Source of the DNA: Acanthornis magna
Lineage: Eukaryota > Chordata > Aves > Passeriformes > Acanthizidae
NCBI GenBank assembly: GCA_036785705.1
Contig: JAWUZG010000071.1
Location: 744,001 to 808,000 of the forward strand
Direction of reading: 5' to 3'
DNA: 64,000 nucleotides
Under the pieces are notes generated by a model. That model worked only from the letters and a program-made list of their open reading frames with translations. It had not been told where the DNA came from and did no database searches. Positions within the stretch are counted from its first letter, which is position 1; each line of letters starts with the position of its first letter. Position numbers and translations under genes: made by a program. Shown piece after piece: positions 12,184-26,884 of this stretch.

Positions 12184-15100
12184 CTGTATCAATTGGGAAA
12201 AACAAAACAAATAAAACAAACCTGTAAGCAGTTAGTTCAAATAATGGCTTAAAAATTTTAGCATGTGTAGATTTACCAAGATTTTGATAAACTTTAAGTC
12301 TTCATTTCTTATGGCTGCCCATCCCCCGCAAAAAGCAAACAATGAAGCCACCCCAGAAAACACACCTGCCCCCTAAATATTAAGTCTATTGCAACCCCAT
12401 GGAAAAACACATGCCTTCCCACTATGTTTCCAGGTGGCCAGAAGTGTCAGTCACACAGTTTGAGCTCTAGACTCAGCTACTGCACCAGAACTTCTGGTCT
12501 ACAAAATCACTGCTGAATTGACTGGGTTCACAGAACCATTCATTCCCTCTCTTCAACTCCTTTTCTCTACTCTTCACCTACAGAAAAGCTGAAGAGTTGT
12601 CTCTATAAATGTAAACACACTCTCTTACTATTGAATTAAGCTTCTGTTAGACCCTGACTTTCAAGTAAAACCCTGAGAAAATGCAAAAATGCTGAAGCAA
12701 AGCAGGTCGACTACTATGACAGCAGATGGAGCATCAGCATTTCAAGTAAGTGATTCGCAGCGAAGGAAAGGATTATTTTCAAACTCAGATTTTGACCTCC
12801 ATCTCCAAAAGTGTATTCAAAATGAGCTACCAGAAGAAAGCAAAAGGAAAAAAAGTTTTATATAGAAAGAGTACTTCAGAATAAAGAATTCATAGCCTTA
12901 AGAATAATGGAGATACAAGGAAACAACCAACCAAAAGGTTTACTGCATAATGGCACAAGGCTTCACAAACACTGTACCAGGAAAGAACAGATTTTATCAG
13001 TTAAGACAAGATGAAGCTATATAAGCTAAGATACATTTGTAGCAAAATATAAGTGGAGTTAGAGAAGTATTTTCTGCATAGTTTTGTAAAGGTGCACTTG
13101 TGTCAACCTAGGTTCACTAAGGAAAAGATTTACTCATTGCCAAAGAAAAGGCAATCCTTTTTTAAGATAGGAATAGAAACCTATTATGGGAATTCTTTAT
13201 GCAGGAAGCCACCAAGCTAAACAAAGCAACAAACTTCTCTCTCCACTAGTATTTCCAGTATGGAAGACTGTATTGTAGTAGCTGTCAGTCACTCAGTACT
13301 GTATGATCACAGATATACAAAAAATAAGAATCTTCTCATATACCATGTTTAACTGGTACTAAAGTAGAAATCAAAACAGAACTGTAACCAGACCAGATAT
13401 GTAGCATGTGCTTCACAGACAAGAAGAAAACTAACCATCAGATCAATGAACAGTAGTGTTTCCATCAGAAGCTCTATACAATACAGATTTGCTAAAACAA
13501 ACCGTAAAGTGAATTTCAAAAGTTTTGTCTGTTTGCTCCCACATAAATGTTGAAGGACAACAGTCAGCTGCAAGGCAAGCATTTCTTATGCATCGTTTTA
13601 ATGATTGAAGCAACTGAGATTTTAGACTAACTTATAAAACAAAAGCATTCAATTAAAAAACACAAAGCTTAAGCCCTTTTTAGAGTGCATTCACTCTTTA
13701 CAGACTCCAGAAATAAAAATATCTTGTGAGATAGCTTAGCAACTAAAGAGTTTATCTCACTCATGATAAACACAAGGGCAAGTATAAGCTTCCTTTTTGT
13801 TTGGCTGTGAAGCTTGCACAGGCAAAGTTCCACACTACATGGGACTTCAGGGACCAGCACAGATACCTTCTTAAAACAAAGACACTGCTCACATAATAGA
13901 GACCTCCTGAAGTATCTTTCTAGATTCAAAGGACTATTTTCCAATTTTCAGGCCCCCCACTATTCAGTAAAGTAGAACCTGAACAGCCAAAAGCTCAAAG
14001 ATTAACTCTGTAGAAAAACACAGAACTAATAAAATTGAAAAAGTGCCACCACATTCCACAGACGTCCAACTTTTCCCCCATAAACTCACTACTGTAAGAG
14101 AAGGCAGGAAATTATTCCTTCTCTCTCAGAAAATAAACTTTCTATACATTGAAGTAGCTATTGAAATGCTATTTTGAATATTTAAAAATCTTAGGTAAGT
14201 ATCTGGATATTAAATCTTCATTGAGAATACATCCATGTTTGCCAGGTGTGCTTGTGTGTACCAGCAGACAGAACTTCAGTCACCACTATCTCTGGTTCAA
14301 GACTACCTGCATTTCCCTCAGATCAACAGTTGGCAAAGTTATTTAAAAACCTTATTTTAAGCCAAATTCTCTACTGATATTTTAATGAACTTTACTGTAA
14401 CTGCACCTCAACAGTCAGAATTCAATCATTCCTCCATTAAAAATTAAACCTCAAATACAAATGAATCAGAGTGAAGAAATATTTTTTCTTTATTTCAAGA
14501 CTAGATGCCCAAGAGACAGAAAACAATCAAACAATAGTTTAAGAGTATTAAAATGAACTTACAAAATTAAACAGACGGGAAGACTAAAAGAAAAAAAAGG
14601 GTGGGGACAAACGAAGCAGATAACACAACTTTGGCATTGTACCCAACCCTTTACAAATACCAATTATAACTATATTAACTAATTTTAATAGGCCTAATTT
14701 ATATAATATGCAATATCAGTAAAACAAGTCTTGTAAATATCATAAAGCCAACTTTGAAAATAAGTAGTAAAAGATAACAGATGAAGCAACATCACAATTA
14801 TGATCTCCATTTGCTATATTCCCCAAAATGGGTTAAAAGATTATGACAATGGCATGCCCAAAGAAAAGTGGCAGTCAGACAATAACACACTCCCTGGGTT
14901 TAAATGGAAGAGCCAAGAAATTAAAAATTAAAAAAGAATTTAAAAAACCACCAAAAACTCCTAAGAGTATAGTAGTCTAAATAGCATGTAAAAGCTTACA
15001 ATAGCAATAGAACTAGTGGCACCAGAAGAGAACCCTTAGAACTATCTATCCAAGCTACCCTAGAACTGAAACCAAAACCCACAGTTAGTCCAGAAAGATA

Positions 15101-18100
15101 TTAGCAGATACTCATCATTTAACTATTCTCAAACATGTTCAGCAAGTCATTACAAACTTGAAGCATTCACGTGGGTTCAAAGTCCAAAAAGCTTTCACCC
15201 ATTTGATGGTCACCATAAAAACACTTGCCACTCACACCTCTCAAGTTAAGAAAGGATCAGAAATTCATCCTTGTTTTACCTCAAGAAGATTACTTCAGAA
15301 TTCCCTGCAGTCCTATCCTTGTATACACATCTAACTGGTTTCTAACTGAAACAAAAAGAGCCCAGACCCAGCTTCCAGACCTTAGACTTACCCCTAAACA
15401 ACCAGGAAAAGATCACATGCAGGAAGATTGGTAGCTCAACACTGAGGACTCAGGCTGAAAACTCAGTCTTGAGGCTATGGTCTGCTATAGGCTTCTGTGA
15501 CCCTCAGGAATTGATATTGGGCTCTTTCCGTAACCTGGACAACATAATCTGTTTTAAGTACTTATCCACTACTTCAGGAGAAGAGCACAGCCTTCAATTC
15601 CCAGAGAGATAAAGGGAAGGAAGTTTTACATTGGAGCCTCCAATGCTGATAAACCAGATCATCCATTTCAATTGCTCACTTATAAATGCTTTTTAAAATA
15701 ACCACAATTATTTCTTTCTTCTCCTCAAAAGGAAAAGCAGTTAGAAGGCTTTCACTGAAGTTACAAGTCTCCTAGGATGCTACTATCCCTGCTGATCAGT
15801 GGGCAACACTCTGCTCATGCTCCATTATTTACCCATAGTTGGCTCTTCTAACATCTACAGGCAGGCACCAGTTGTATTTGTACAACATTTAACACAAAAG
15901 GCTGAAGGGGAATATATATGGCTTATGCACCAACTGTGAATTCTGAAATAACATACAATATAAATTTGCTTCTAATATGTTGACTGACATTGAGAAAAGG
16001 ATAAACTCTATTAAGAGATATCTGTTCACTGTCTAAGCAACATCAGCAAAAATAAACGAGTCTATATCCTTTAGAGGCAGTTTACTACTTACTTCCATCA
16101 ATTAGTACCATAACTGTTGACACCTTCTCTCTGCTGCCACATACAGAACAGCAGGTCCAAGTTTTCATACCTTGGGAATTTTAGATTGAAATCCTAAACA
16201 TTAACTGCATTTTCTCTTTAGCTTTAAAGAGAAAATTTATTTTATTGTTTATTTCTCCCATAGTAATCGTTTTTCTAAAAAAGGTGTAGTCTAAGTCTAC
16301 TTCATACTAAAACCCCATAGTTTGCATCAGTGAGATGCCAATTCACTCTGAACTTCAGGAATACAAATAAGACCATCTCTCCTAAAACCATGTAGCCACT
16401 GGAAAAACTAACACATTACATTATCATCTAAAAAAAGGCAAACCCCCCCACTAACTTCAATAATGCTGGGAGGTGAGGGGGAGTCTGGTTTCTGCCTTCA
16501 TTCTCAACTACTTCTCAAAGAAGGAACACATGCAGGTATATAAATATGTGTGCGTACACGTGTGCTGTCACGGCGACAGGAAGTAGGACTAAGTCAGAAA
16601 CCAGACACATAACCACATCTCTTCACATGGAATAAAGTCATAAATAACAACAGCAGCAAATTACCACAATAATTACCAGACCTCTCTTACAGTGAGCATA
16701 AGCTCAGTTCCTAAAAGGTTAGATCTGTGCATGTTATTAAAATACATGCACACAATATTAACCAAAAGATCCAAACACATGATGCTACTGAACAACTTCA
16801 TGAGTGAAATGCACAGCAAGACCTGACAGAATACAGCATTTGTGAAGCTGAAATGCACCATGTTCCATAAATGCAACAGGCTCCTTTAGAAGGTGGACTA
16901 AGTTTAATGACAAAAAGCCTTTGATTCCTGTGAATCATCTTTTTGACTCACAAGGAAGTGATGCACACTTCATACGTATTAAGAAAGCTATTTTTGGACC
17001 TAAAACCCCACCTACTTTTGGAACACAAAAACCTGCAGAAGTACATGACAACTTGACACAAACACATCAAGTTAAAAAAAGGAAAGCTTGTTGCTATTAC
17101 TTTGCCTGGAATCTTACATACCAAAGTAAAAGCACTCACAAGGTGGCAAGAGCCAAATTACAGGATTTACTGAGTATGGATGCCAGTAATACAGCGCTAC
17201 ACCTGACCATTTTTTCCAGGTATTTCAGACCAAATGGGATTAACATCAACAGCAGTCATATTTACATTAGCATTCTTCAACCGCTAGAACCTCAGCATCA
17301 TGAATTTCTGTTTTGAATTTCAACTTCAAGGAAGTCTTTAGTACAGGCTAGAATTATATTCAAATTTCGATAAAAGCCACACTAATGAAGTGCTTCTTGC
17401 TCTGTGACACACATACTCTGTCTCTCTCCAAAATACTATCACAGCCTTCTCAGTACTTAAGTAATATCACAGCTTGGCTTAATGTAACAGAGTTAAGTCT
17501 CCCCCATATCTCTTATTCCTGGAATAAGAGAACACCAAGAGGTCAAGTAAAGACTTTCCATAAAGAGGTTCCCTTTTTTATTTATCGTGTCCAGCTTCAA
17601 AAGCATTCAAAGATCACTGTGGCAGACTTTCCCTATTTCAACATCAACTTTATAAGCATTATTTATAGGCTTAATTTTATTTCCAGTATATAACACAAGA
17701 CAGATACTTCTCCCTTCTGTTTCCCTTAGTAACCACAAATGTGAAAGCTGACTGCAGCACAGTTTGAGGGTCATTTCAAGAACAGAACAGGGAGAGAAAG
17801 GCTCCATTTTCAGATACTGATGCAGAAATAGTTATACAGTAAAAGGTATAGATCTATGGCAATTATTAGCAGAATACCAGAAGGTCAGTATCAAGATACA
17901 GCTTCCCTTCCCAACTTTACTCTGTTATTTCTCCTGATAGCAACAGTTTATTGATAATGCTGAAAGCAGAAAACTTGCACATAACTATATAACTATTGTT
18001 ATTTATTGTTTCTAACTAGTTACCTAAAAGTGAACCAGTCAACAGTTTGATTAGTGTGGGATCTTTAAGGAAAAAAAAGAAAAAGGCACTTAAAAGGAAA

Positions 18101-18278
18101 AAACAGCATAAGTACTACTAGCTAATTCCCTGATTTAATTTCTGTCAAACTAAATTATTAGATACACAGAATTCTAAGATTAAACGCAATGCACACTAGT
18201 TTTGCTTATATTTTGTAATGAAACTTTTAGCCTGCACTTGCTTTACAGTAACATTCTAACAATAAAGCAGTAACTTAC
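12184..18278 (-). other. OXR1: OXR1 intron 2 (6.1 kb)
   Basis: GTAAGT...ATACAG intron. The sequence is AT-rich and contains no repeat family I recognise. Two plus-strand open frames (131 codons at 16921-17316 and 102 codons at 17385-17693) have no recognised homology and no coding character I can point to. Confidence 0.85.
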
Positions 18279-18361
18279 AGAATATTCAAGAGTCCCTCTA
18301 GGTCTTTGAAAAGACATTCGTCGCCCATCTTTCTTGTCTGGGGTCTTCTTCTGGCCAGTGT
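18279..18361 (-). CDS. OXR1: OXR1 coding exon 2 (residues 52-79)
   Basis: An 83-nt exon bounded by TTTTTTCAG and GTAAGT. With the phase-1 G from exon 1 it encodes DTGQKKTPDKKDGRRMSFQ followed by RPRGTLEYS. The family sequence recalled from human OXR1 is DTGQKKTLDKKDGRRMSFQ then KPKGTIEYT, so identity is very high. The segment is basic and leads into the LysM domain, whose first residues (LEYS) are encoded at its 3' end. It ends in phase 0. In longer OXR1 isoforms this is the first exon shared by all N-terminal variants, so it is the common acceptor for alternative promoters. Intron 1 upstream is 12.3 kb and intron 2 downstream is 6.1 kb. Confidence 0.96.
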
Positions 18362-20797
18362 CTGAAAAAAATTGAGGCAATGCGTGTGTTAAATTCATTT
18401 TCCTCTCTCAGTACTGTCACAGGCTGCTGACTAGAGCCCCGTGGGCAGACATCTAATCCACCAGTTACACAGCTTACTCCTGCTGATTCCAACAGACACC
18501 AGCTGCTAAAATAGGGACTTTATTCCTCTGCAATGCTTTAAGAATTTGACCAATACAAACAACTGATAACTGTAGACCAACTAACTGCAGAAGTACTTGC
18601 TGCTATCCAGGAAGCAATTAATGAAGACTAAATAAGACATTGACCCCATCAGGAAAGCAACATTTCTGGAATTGCTGTGTTTCATTGTTTTTATATCATA
18701 CCGCATCTGCTTTCATCTAGAGGGGAGATGATCTAGAGTTACTGTATGTTTAATCTAATCACTGGAGATTTTTTGCTGCTATTTGATAACTACAGAGTAT
18801 TTACAGCTTTTTTATAAAATAAAGAGCATTCATAATTATCCTATCTGTAGCAGCAAACACAGAGTTTGTAAATAAACACTAAAGATTCTAAATATATAGT
18901 ACAAATTAAGAACTGTTCTTTTTATTGAGGCACTGTATTTTGATGACCTCTGTTTCACAGGCCAAACAGACGACAATTTGTAACTAAAGTATACTCTGTA
19001 CTAACAGGCTTGATGTCTATGGTAATCATGATGCACCAGTGTAGTTACAACACTGTTCAACAGAAAGCACTTGCATCTCTAGAAAAGTGAGGGTTTAAAC
19101 ATCTGCATCTATATACACATATGGATTTTTTAGATGAATCTCTTAAAAATTAAGTCTCTGCCACAAGGCCTCCACCATCAACAGTTAAATATCTGCTATT
19201 AAGGTGCTGAAAATACTTATGTGAATGAGACATGAAGTTTTCATGCTACAATGGGATTAGTTATGCCCCATTTTGATACATTCAAATTTGTTACCATAAT
19301 TTACTCAGATATTTCAAGCCAAACTGAATAGAAGGAAGAAACCTTATAAAAAGTATTTCAAAAATATTTCATCGTGGCTACACTGAGAATAGAAAACTTA
19401 CCGTAATCTATTTAAGCCTCACCTGAAGAAAACATGCTATAAACCAACAGCATCTTTAGTGCATTAGTTTTAACTAGTACCATGACTCCAACACTGGAAA
19501 AGAGACTAGACAAGTATTGGCACAACTTTCATACACCCACTCCCAAATTTCTACATGGTTAGCCAAAACTATCAAGATATAGAGGGCACGCAAATCACAA
19601 TGTAAATTACACAGCAAGTTCTGCACTGCCAAAAAATAAGAAACAAAATGAAATATTGAAAAAAACCCACAAGAAGAAACCCACCTCAGAAACATCTTAC
19701 ATTTGCTATATAGGACAAGCTGCTAAGGACAACAATAAAAGCAATTTCTAGCAGATCCAACATAAATAGTTTCCTGTGGTATTCTTTATATATATAATAA
19801 GGAAATAAACTTTGGTCTAATTCGACCTTTTTTATATGTTGATAAAAGCCTGAGGTAGAATGTGCCCACACCTAAAATTGATGGTATTAAGTTAAGTTTT
19901 TATAGCAATGAATGACATTCAAGACTAAGCCTACTTCTAAAAACCTATACACTAATTCCACCCACTGCTATCTTCATTCAATACATTAAAAGGTATTTCT
20001 TTCCTTATTTACTAATAGCAGCTTTTTAAAATTTAGCTGAAAGAAACATTCATTGCTGATTATATTCATAATTTTTAAATACACTACAAATGTCTTCAAG
20101 GGAAATGAGGCCAACTCAGTAACAAATAAAGTACACTAGAAGTTTGTGTATAGGTTTAGCAGCAGCCAACATTCTCCCCATCTAGGTCAAGTATTTTGTT
20201 ACCCAAGTTTTTACCTGACCTTGCAACACAACAGGTGCCTCCTCTGCAAGCTATTGAAAAATTGTAACAGCTGCTTGACTGTAGCTGTTCCAAATTTTTC
20301 AACCCTTTTGAAATCTTTCCCTAATCATTGTCTTTCAAGAGCAGTCTGGGTCAAACAGTCCTAAGAAAAAGTCCAAGGATGCAACTGAAAATAGACTGAT
20401 CTCATCCAGGATCCCATACATGCCTTAATCTATAAATGGAGAGCCCGTATTGTAGAATAAGTATCTTCTTCCCTTCCTCCTCCCTCTAACCCATTAGCTG
20501 GAAGTAAAGAAGCCCCATATTACAAATATATATACACAGACTTCAGTTGTATATAGTCCAATGTAGTTTGTGGGGTTTTTCTCAACCCAAATTTAAGTTT
20601 CCTTTTTCTTCTTACTAGTTCAAGTGTCTGAAGAGCTTGCAGACAGGTGCCATTCAAGAGGTCAAGGTAAATTATCTTCTCCCTCTTCAGTAACTGAGCA
20701 GCAGAATGAAGTATGGTACAAATCACCGGCTTACGCCAGAAATAAAAAAGGAAAATTATTTGTTTGTCACAGCAAAAGAACCTGCTGCTTCAGAATC

Positions 20798-21010
20798 ATT
20801 ATAAAATATCCTGAGTTGGAAGGGACCCACAAGAATCATTGTGTGCAACTCCTGGCCCTGCTCAGGACAACCCCAAGAATCACATCATGTGCCTGAGAGC
20901 ATGATGTGATTGCCTCTTCTGCAAGCTGGACAGACCAAGTGATTTCAGCCACTTCTCATATGGCTTCCATTCTAGACCCTTCACCATCTTCAGAGATTTG
21001 AGAGAACTCT
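20798..21010 (-). mobile_element. CR1 LINE, internally deleted 3' fragment
   Basis: In plus-strand order, 20798-20899 is the reverse complement of a CR1 3' end (ATATCCTGAGTTGGAAGGGA, then AACTCCTGGCCCTGC). From about 20900 it changes abruptly to the reverse complement of the reverse-transcriptase C-terminal region. Read on the minus strand that part translates as MVKGLEWKPYEKWLKSLGL, comparable with MVKGFEEKPCEERLRSLGL in the CR1 at 57945-58622. The 3' UTR between the two blocks is missing. It lies in OXR1 intron 1, same strand as the gene. Confidence 0.8.
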
Positions 21011-24000
21011 GGTAACTGCAGGAAAGTAAGAGCAAACAGAGGGTAGGGGTAGGGAAGGAAGATCCGTACTGAAGGCACCTTGTAAAAAAGCAGATGCCAG
21101 GAGAACTAGCACAAGTTTTCCAGGAGCTTATAGTCTGCAGTTTGGGTTTTTTGATGTTCTCCCCTCCCACACCTAAGACTGTAAATCCTACCCTTCCCAT
21201 CAGTGCCCACTTTCATTCCTTCAGTCTGTGAAAGTATTATCTCTCCCTCACTATAAGGGTACAGGATTCAAGTGTTTCATAACCCAACACAATATAAGTC
21301 TCCTGAGTCAACAAGAGATGGAGGCAGGCAACACCAAGCTCTCTGTGTGCTGACTATCCAGCTGGCCAAGCTACCAAAATCCACACCTCTGCCCACAGCC
21401 CAAGTGCTCGAGCTGTCTGTTCATACAGAACACATTAATTTTGACCTAACCTCTCAGAAACAAAACTAGGAGGTATTTCAACTGCGAAAACAGGTCAGAG
21501 TAGTAGAAACACAAATTCAGTCTCCCTGATGACATACTAAAAGCCCCTATCTCTCAGTAAACGAGCAGGCCATGCATTTTTGAGGGCAAAGTAAATGCAT
21601 CTTTCAGCCATTCTAGTGCCCTGGTATTCTAGGAAAAACATGAAAGCAGAAACAACTGCCAGCATAGAATGCAGTGGTCTGAAAAGTCCTCAGCACCAAC
21701 AACAGTCGGTCTCATACTTTCATTTTACTTATTTTCCTGAGAACTGTTGCACAGGAGCTCATCTTATGCTACACACAACCATTACTTCATCTGTCAGCAG
21801 CAAGCCAGTAAGACTAACGAAGGCTGATGCTCTCAGACCACACAGAAAAACCTGACACCACCGACCACACTACACACATCCTCCAGAGTCAAGTGACTTG
21901 CTTAACAAGGGATCTGTCCTGCTAGGTTATCAGAGCTCTTAGCTGTGCAGTTGTAGAAAAAAGACAAGATCTTTTGTAACAACAGGATTCTTGCTTTAAT
22001 TCTCAACTACCTTTTCACAGGACTGGGCCTCCACAACAGCTTCAAACACTGAAGTGAAAAACTGCACGTCAGATCCGCAAATGACAAGAAAATATTTCAG
22101 CTGACTAGGATTTAAAAGACTAGAACTGGAAAGGTGCAGAACACAGTGTTCAAAATGACACCAGACCAATATTGAGCCTGAATGCATGGGCACAGAATCT
22201 CAAGGTTAAATGACTGTAGCATAACAACTACCTGTGATCATCAACACAGAGAGAAGGACTTATTGTTCCAACATACAAGATAGGAAAAGGGAGTTTATGA
22301 ACATTATGTTTTAGGAAGATGCACTTTTCAATAAGGCAGCTTTGACCTTAAACTATGTAATAGCCAGTGGCATTCAGCTGAAAATTGAAGACAACTGAAG
22401 TTAAATTCCAACATTAACAGGTGGGCTTCAATAAACTGCCTCTGTATGACCCTGTGCCTCTGAGTTTTGGAAGACTCAAAATATTCTTGTGGCACTGCTA
22501 GCTCAAATTACTATGACAAGAGTGACATTTCTCATTTCTTAGTATGCCACCTGAGCACTGAGGACTTCTGGCACTAAGAGCTGATAAAGAGAACTAGGAT
22601 ACAAGCTAAGAACAGCTTAGGAGGCTCTTCAAGCACTGTATACAGTAAAATGTATTCATTTTCCTTTACCCTCCTTTTCTGCACAATAACCTTAAATGTC
22701 AAATAACTTGCAATGTTTCTCAGCTGCTACTCTATTTATTTCAATGTAACAGAAATTACAAAAATCACTTTTTCCAGAGAAATAAACTGATAAACCAAAC
22801 AAGTATCCTCTGAGAAAAAGCAAAGAAGCTGGACAAGTCCACAATTATTGCAAGTTGTTTAAAATTAATAAATGAGCTTGTTATAGCCCAGAATGTAGGG
22901 AAAAGATTATTTATCCACCACCCCACCTCCCCCACAACAAGAACTGCACATTTGTGCATCAGATTTACAGGTGTTTAAAAAAAAAGGAAAAGGCAGCAAC
23001 TTTGTCAAACTCTTGCCTAAGACAAGAGTCTTGTTTAATCTTAAACATGCAGCACATATGGGGTAATGAATCAAAGTAAGGAAAGTAGTCTGAAATATTT
23101 TCAAATACATTTTTATTTAGCAGTACATGGAACAACTCACTAATTGATAAAACAGGAAGCACAGATATTACATCGTTATTAGATTAGTTCTGCTCAATAA
23201 CAATTAGATCATTATAATCTATTCATGAAGAAACAAAAGAGATTAAAGTAGGAAATCTTTATATTCCATAAGACTTGGTGACCTGACTCTCCTAACAGCA
23301 GCGACCACATTTCAGTCAGCAACTGTCTCATTAACCCTTCTCCCCCTCCTGCAGTTAGATATGCTTATGCTAATTACAGGAATATTTTCTGTTATCTTCC
23401 AATGTCTTAGGAACCAGAAACAAAGAGGCCCTAACAGTAGCCTACAAGATGCTCGTAGTCTGCAGTTTTTTGGCCAAAATGGTTGGTTTCCAGACCAAGG
23501 CAGTGTTGTAAACAGTGCTTTCTTCAGTCTCTTCTAGCTAAACAACTGCCACTTATTCTGTGATTCAGTCTTTCCAAGTCATGCTCTCAAAACTCTTGAT
23601 CCTTAACACTGCTCTCCACATGATGCTTTTGTTCACATTTTTCTCAAGCAAACCCCCAAGCTAAATGAATCTGAGAACTTGCTAATGTTGCATTAGCACT
23701 TCAAACCCATCAAAATAGCTTTTTCCTGCAACATAGATACAGAATCAACACAATATGATTCCCCCAACACACGACACTCTGCTATCCAGTCAGATTCATA
23801 GCATGTAGGGAGAAATAATTCAATATATGATTTCAGGAATAAAAACAATTGAATAGAAACAAACTTACGACAGGACACTTCTCCAAATGGCTAAGACACA
23901 ACATCAGCTCTATGCATGGCATTCCTGGTATGTGCATCACATGGGCTTTCTTCTAAAATAAGATTTCACATTCAAAGTAAAAAGAAATGCTTTACCAAAT

Positions 24001-24539
24001 CTTCAGATTATGCCACAGTATGTGTTAACCAACAGTAAGTTTCCTTTCCTGTTTCATTTGCAATATACATGTATACAGTTTAATACATTAGAAACTACTT
24101 AACCCCAATCTCTCTGCAGACCAAATATATCTATTAATGGAAACTTGTAAAAATCTTGTCTGCACTACTGATAGGCAAATTTTCCAATAACAACTGTCCA
24201 CCTCTTTCAGATATTTAAGCCCATTTAGCTGGACACCTTCAAGCCTACACAATACCACATCAGCAGTTTGACCATCAAGCAGCAACATCAAGTTATATCC
24301 TTAGACATCTTTGAGAATTTACACTTTGCCTTATCACACTTAAGCCAATAATATCTATTTTTTCTAAGAGTTCAGTCAGTCAGCTTACCCTGCTGACTTG
24401 TGCACTACAACTGCTCTGCTCACATGCAAAGGGATCTGTTGTGGATGTGGAGCCATTCCCAGTGCCTCAGTAAACATCTCACTGTACATCTACAAGTTTA
24501 TTGAATTAGGTTTTCAGATAAACTGGGGGGACCAGTCAA

Positions 24540-25300
24540 CATACATGATGGCAGGGCTGCCATTCAGAGGGATCTGGACAGGCTGGGGAGCAAACTGACA
24601 GGAACCTTATGGAATTATGCAGAACAGTCTTCTGCACAGGAAGGAAGAGCCCTCGGTGTTTTACAGATTGGCACTGATCAGCCAAGGAGCAGCTCTGCTG
24701 AAAAAAACCCCAAGGGTCTTGATAGGCAGAAGCCAAGCAGGAGCCAGAAGCACAACCTGGAAACAAGGCGGGGGGGCAACTGCATCCTCAGCTGTATTAT
24801 TAGGAACAGAGGTCAGCAGACTGAGAGCATCTATTACCTTCACTAGGCACTCTGACTGCTTTTGGAATACTGGCTCTAGAGTCCCCGCCCCTCTTCCCCC
24901 TGCCCCTGTTCAATGTACAGAAGGCACAGATAAACAAAACTAATTTGGTGAAGGGACACCAAGGTAGTCAGGGGCTGTGAGAAGAGGCCAGGAGAATAGA
25001 GCCTCTCCAGCCTGAACCAGAGCTGGTTTTGAAGGACCGTAACAGCAGCCATCCTGTACCTTCTAGAGAGCTTTCCCACAGGTGTCAAGATGGCTCTTCA
25101 GTGACATGTAGTGGGAGAAAAAAAGGTAACAGACAGAGAAAAAATAAATGAGTTTCTGAGCAGACAGAAGGCAAAAAACCCTAATTGACCAGTGCAGTGG
25201 TGCAGTTTCCATTCTTATACATTTCCAAGGCCCAGCAGTATAAAGCACTGAGAAACCTAGCCTGAAGTCATAATCTTCCCCACTTTAAGCAGGGCTAAAC
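24540..25300 (+). mobile_element. CR1 LINE, long degenerate 3' part
   Basis: Successive diverged CR1 blocks on the plus strand: CTGCCATTCAGAGGGATCTG, GACAGGCTGGGGAGCAAACT, TGACAGGAACCTTATGGA, a CCAAGGGTCTTGATAGGCAG block, a CTCTCCAGCCTGAACC block and a CAGTTTCCATTCTTATACAT block followed by TAGCCTGAAGTCATAATC. Coding frames are broken throughout and the extreme 3' tail is missing or unrecognisable. It lies in OXR1 intron 1, antisense to the gene. Both ends are approximate. Confidence 0.75.
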
Positions 25301-26884
25301 AATTTTACTTGCAATTTGAGTTATCTGTAAGTATGATTCCTCCCACATTTTTCACTCAGGCAATACAGATACCTGAAGGCCACCACCAAACCAAGCCAGA
25401 GGGAGGTTTACACATGTAACACAGCAAGGCGCGTTGCTTACTGATGAGCAGAAAATTATTATTCATACATGTAGTGACCTGAAATGCTGCCATGAGTATG
25501 CAGGTTCTCAACAAAATGTTACCTTCTAAACTGTTTGAATGTTAGAAATGGAAATTAACCAGAAAAATTAAGATAAAACCATGACACATTAAAACAAAAA
25601 TGCAGTACAGTCAAAGGATACCAGAGTACCAGAAAAAAAACATGTTTCACTCATCTGCTAGATTAGTTTTATAAACTAAACTTCAGTAAAACATCCAATA
25701 CATCAGAATCCTGCTGAAAAGTAAAAACTGGATTAAGAATTGTGAAATATGTAAAAAATTTAGTAAGGAGGAAAGAGAAATAGAAATCAGAAGAATGGAG
25801 TGGTATATTAATGAGATCCCAATGGACTAGTTTTTAACACAGTTCAATTGCATATCAGCAGACAAACTCAAAATGACAATAAACAGCAAAGGCTGGGTAA
25901 AAGGACATAATGAATTCTGCAGCCCCAAAGCTTTGAGAAAAAAAAGCTGGGCAAGATGTAATAGTACAAAGCAGAACCTGAAGTAAAAGACCATTTAGCA
26001 TCACATACACCACGGGAATACTCAAGAAATCCTCTATACTAGTAGCATGGAAGTCTGAAGAAGAGCTTGTGCATACATTAACATATCACAAGATGACTGA
26101 GTCACCAGCCTGATACATTCCAAGATCACATTTGCTTCTTATGCCTGTACCAACTGAATTATTTTCAGACATGAAACCGAAGCATTAGCGTCTTTGTAAA
26201 GGGTGTTGGTACATTTCATATGTGCTCCATCCGGAACAGTGTGTACAAGAAAACTCACAGAAGTGCATCTCCCCAGTTCGAATCCTCTTTCCTACTTTAT
26301 CATACACCTGTTAATTTCTTAAAAATGAGGTGGTGAATAAAGATGAAAGGAGAAAATAACCTGCCTTATTCTTACATTTGCATTATTCTAATACAGATTT
26401 TTAGAAAGGAAGATGCTAACTTTCACAGCAGGACTTGAAAAATGTATTATAACTTGGCACTGCACATTTATCTTTCTGATGTACTGCTGCTAGCTTGACC
26501 ATAGTACAGAGGACTGACAAGCCACACAGCTTACTGGATATACTGTGTATGGTAACCTTACCAATCAAGACTCCAAAGCTGGTATGAAAGAAATGTAAAT
26601 AAACCCACAGGCCACATGGTTGAGAACTGAACAATCAAGCTGAACCTGAGGGAGAAAAACAACAACAAAGGTTTCAATAGAAGGCAGCTAGAAAAACTTC
26701 CCTGACAGACTGGTTGAGAGGAGTCTCTGAATCACTGATTTTTATTTAACTTCTGTACTTAATGAGAGACACACTGCAGGAAAGTCAGCACCACCTGTGC
26801 AGTGTATCTTCTCCCTCCATGAAGTGATCACAGAGTGAAATGAGGTGAAAACGTCTAGGAGGGAAGAAGAACAAGACTACAGGT

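Noticed and set aside
16921..17316. 131-codon plus-strand frame in OXR1 intron 2
   Set aside because: No recognised domain, antisense to the gene, and of a length expected by chance in 64 kb.
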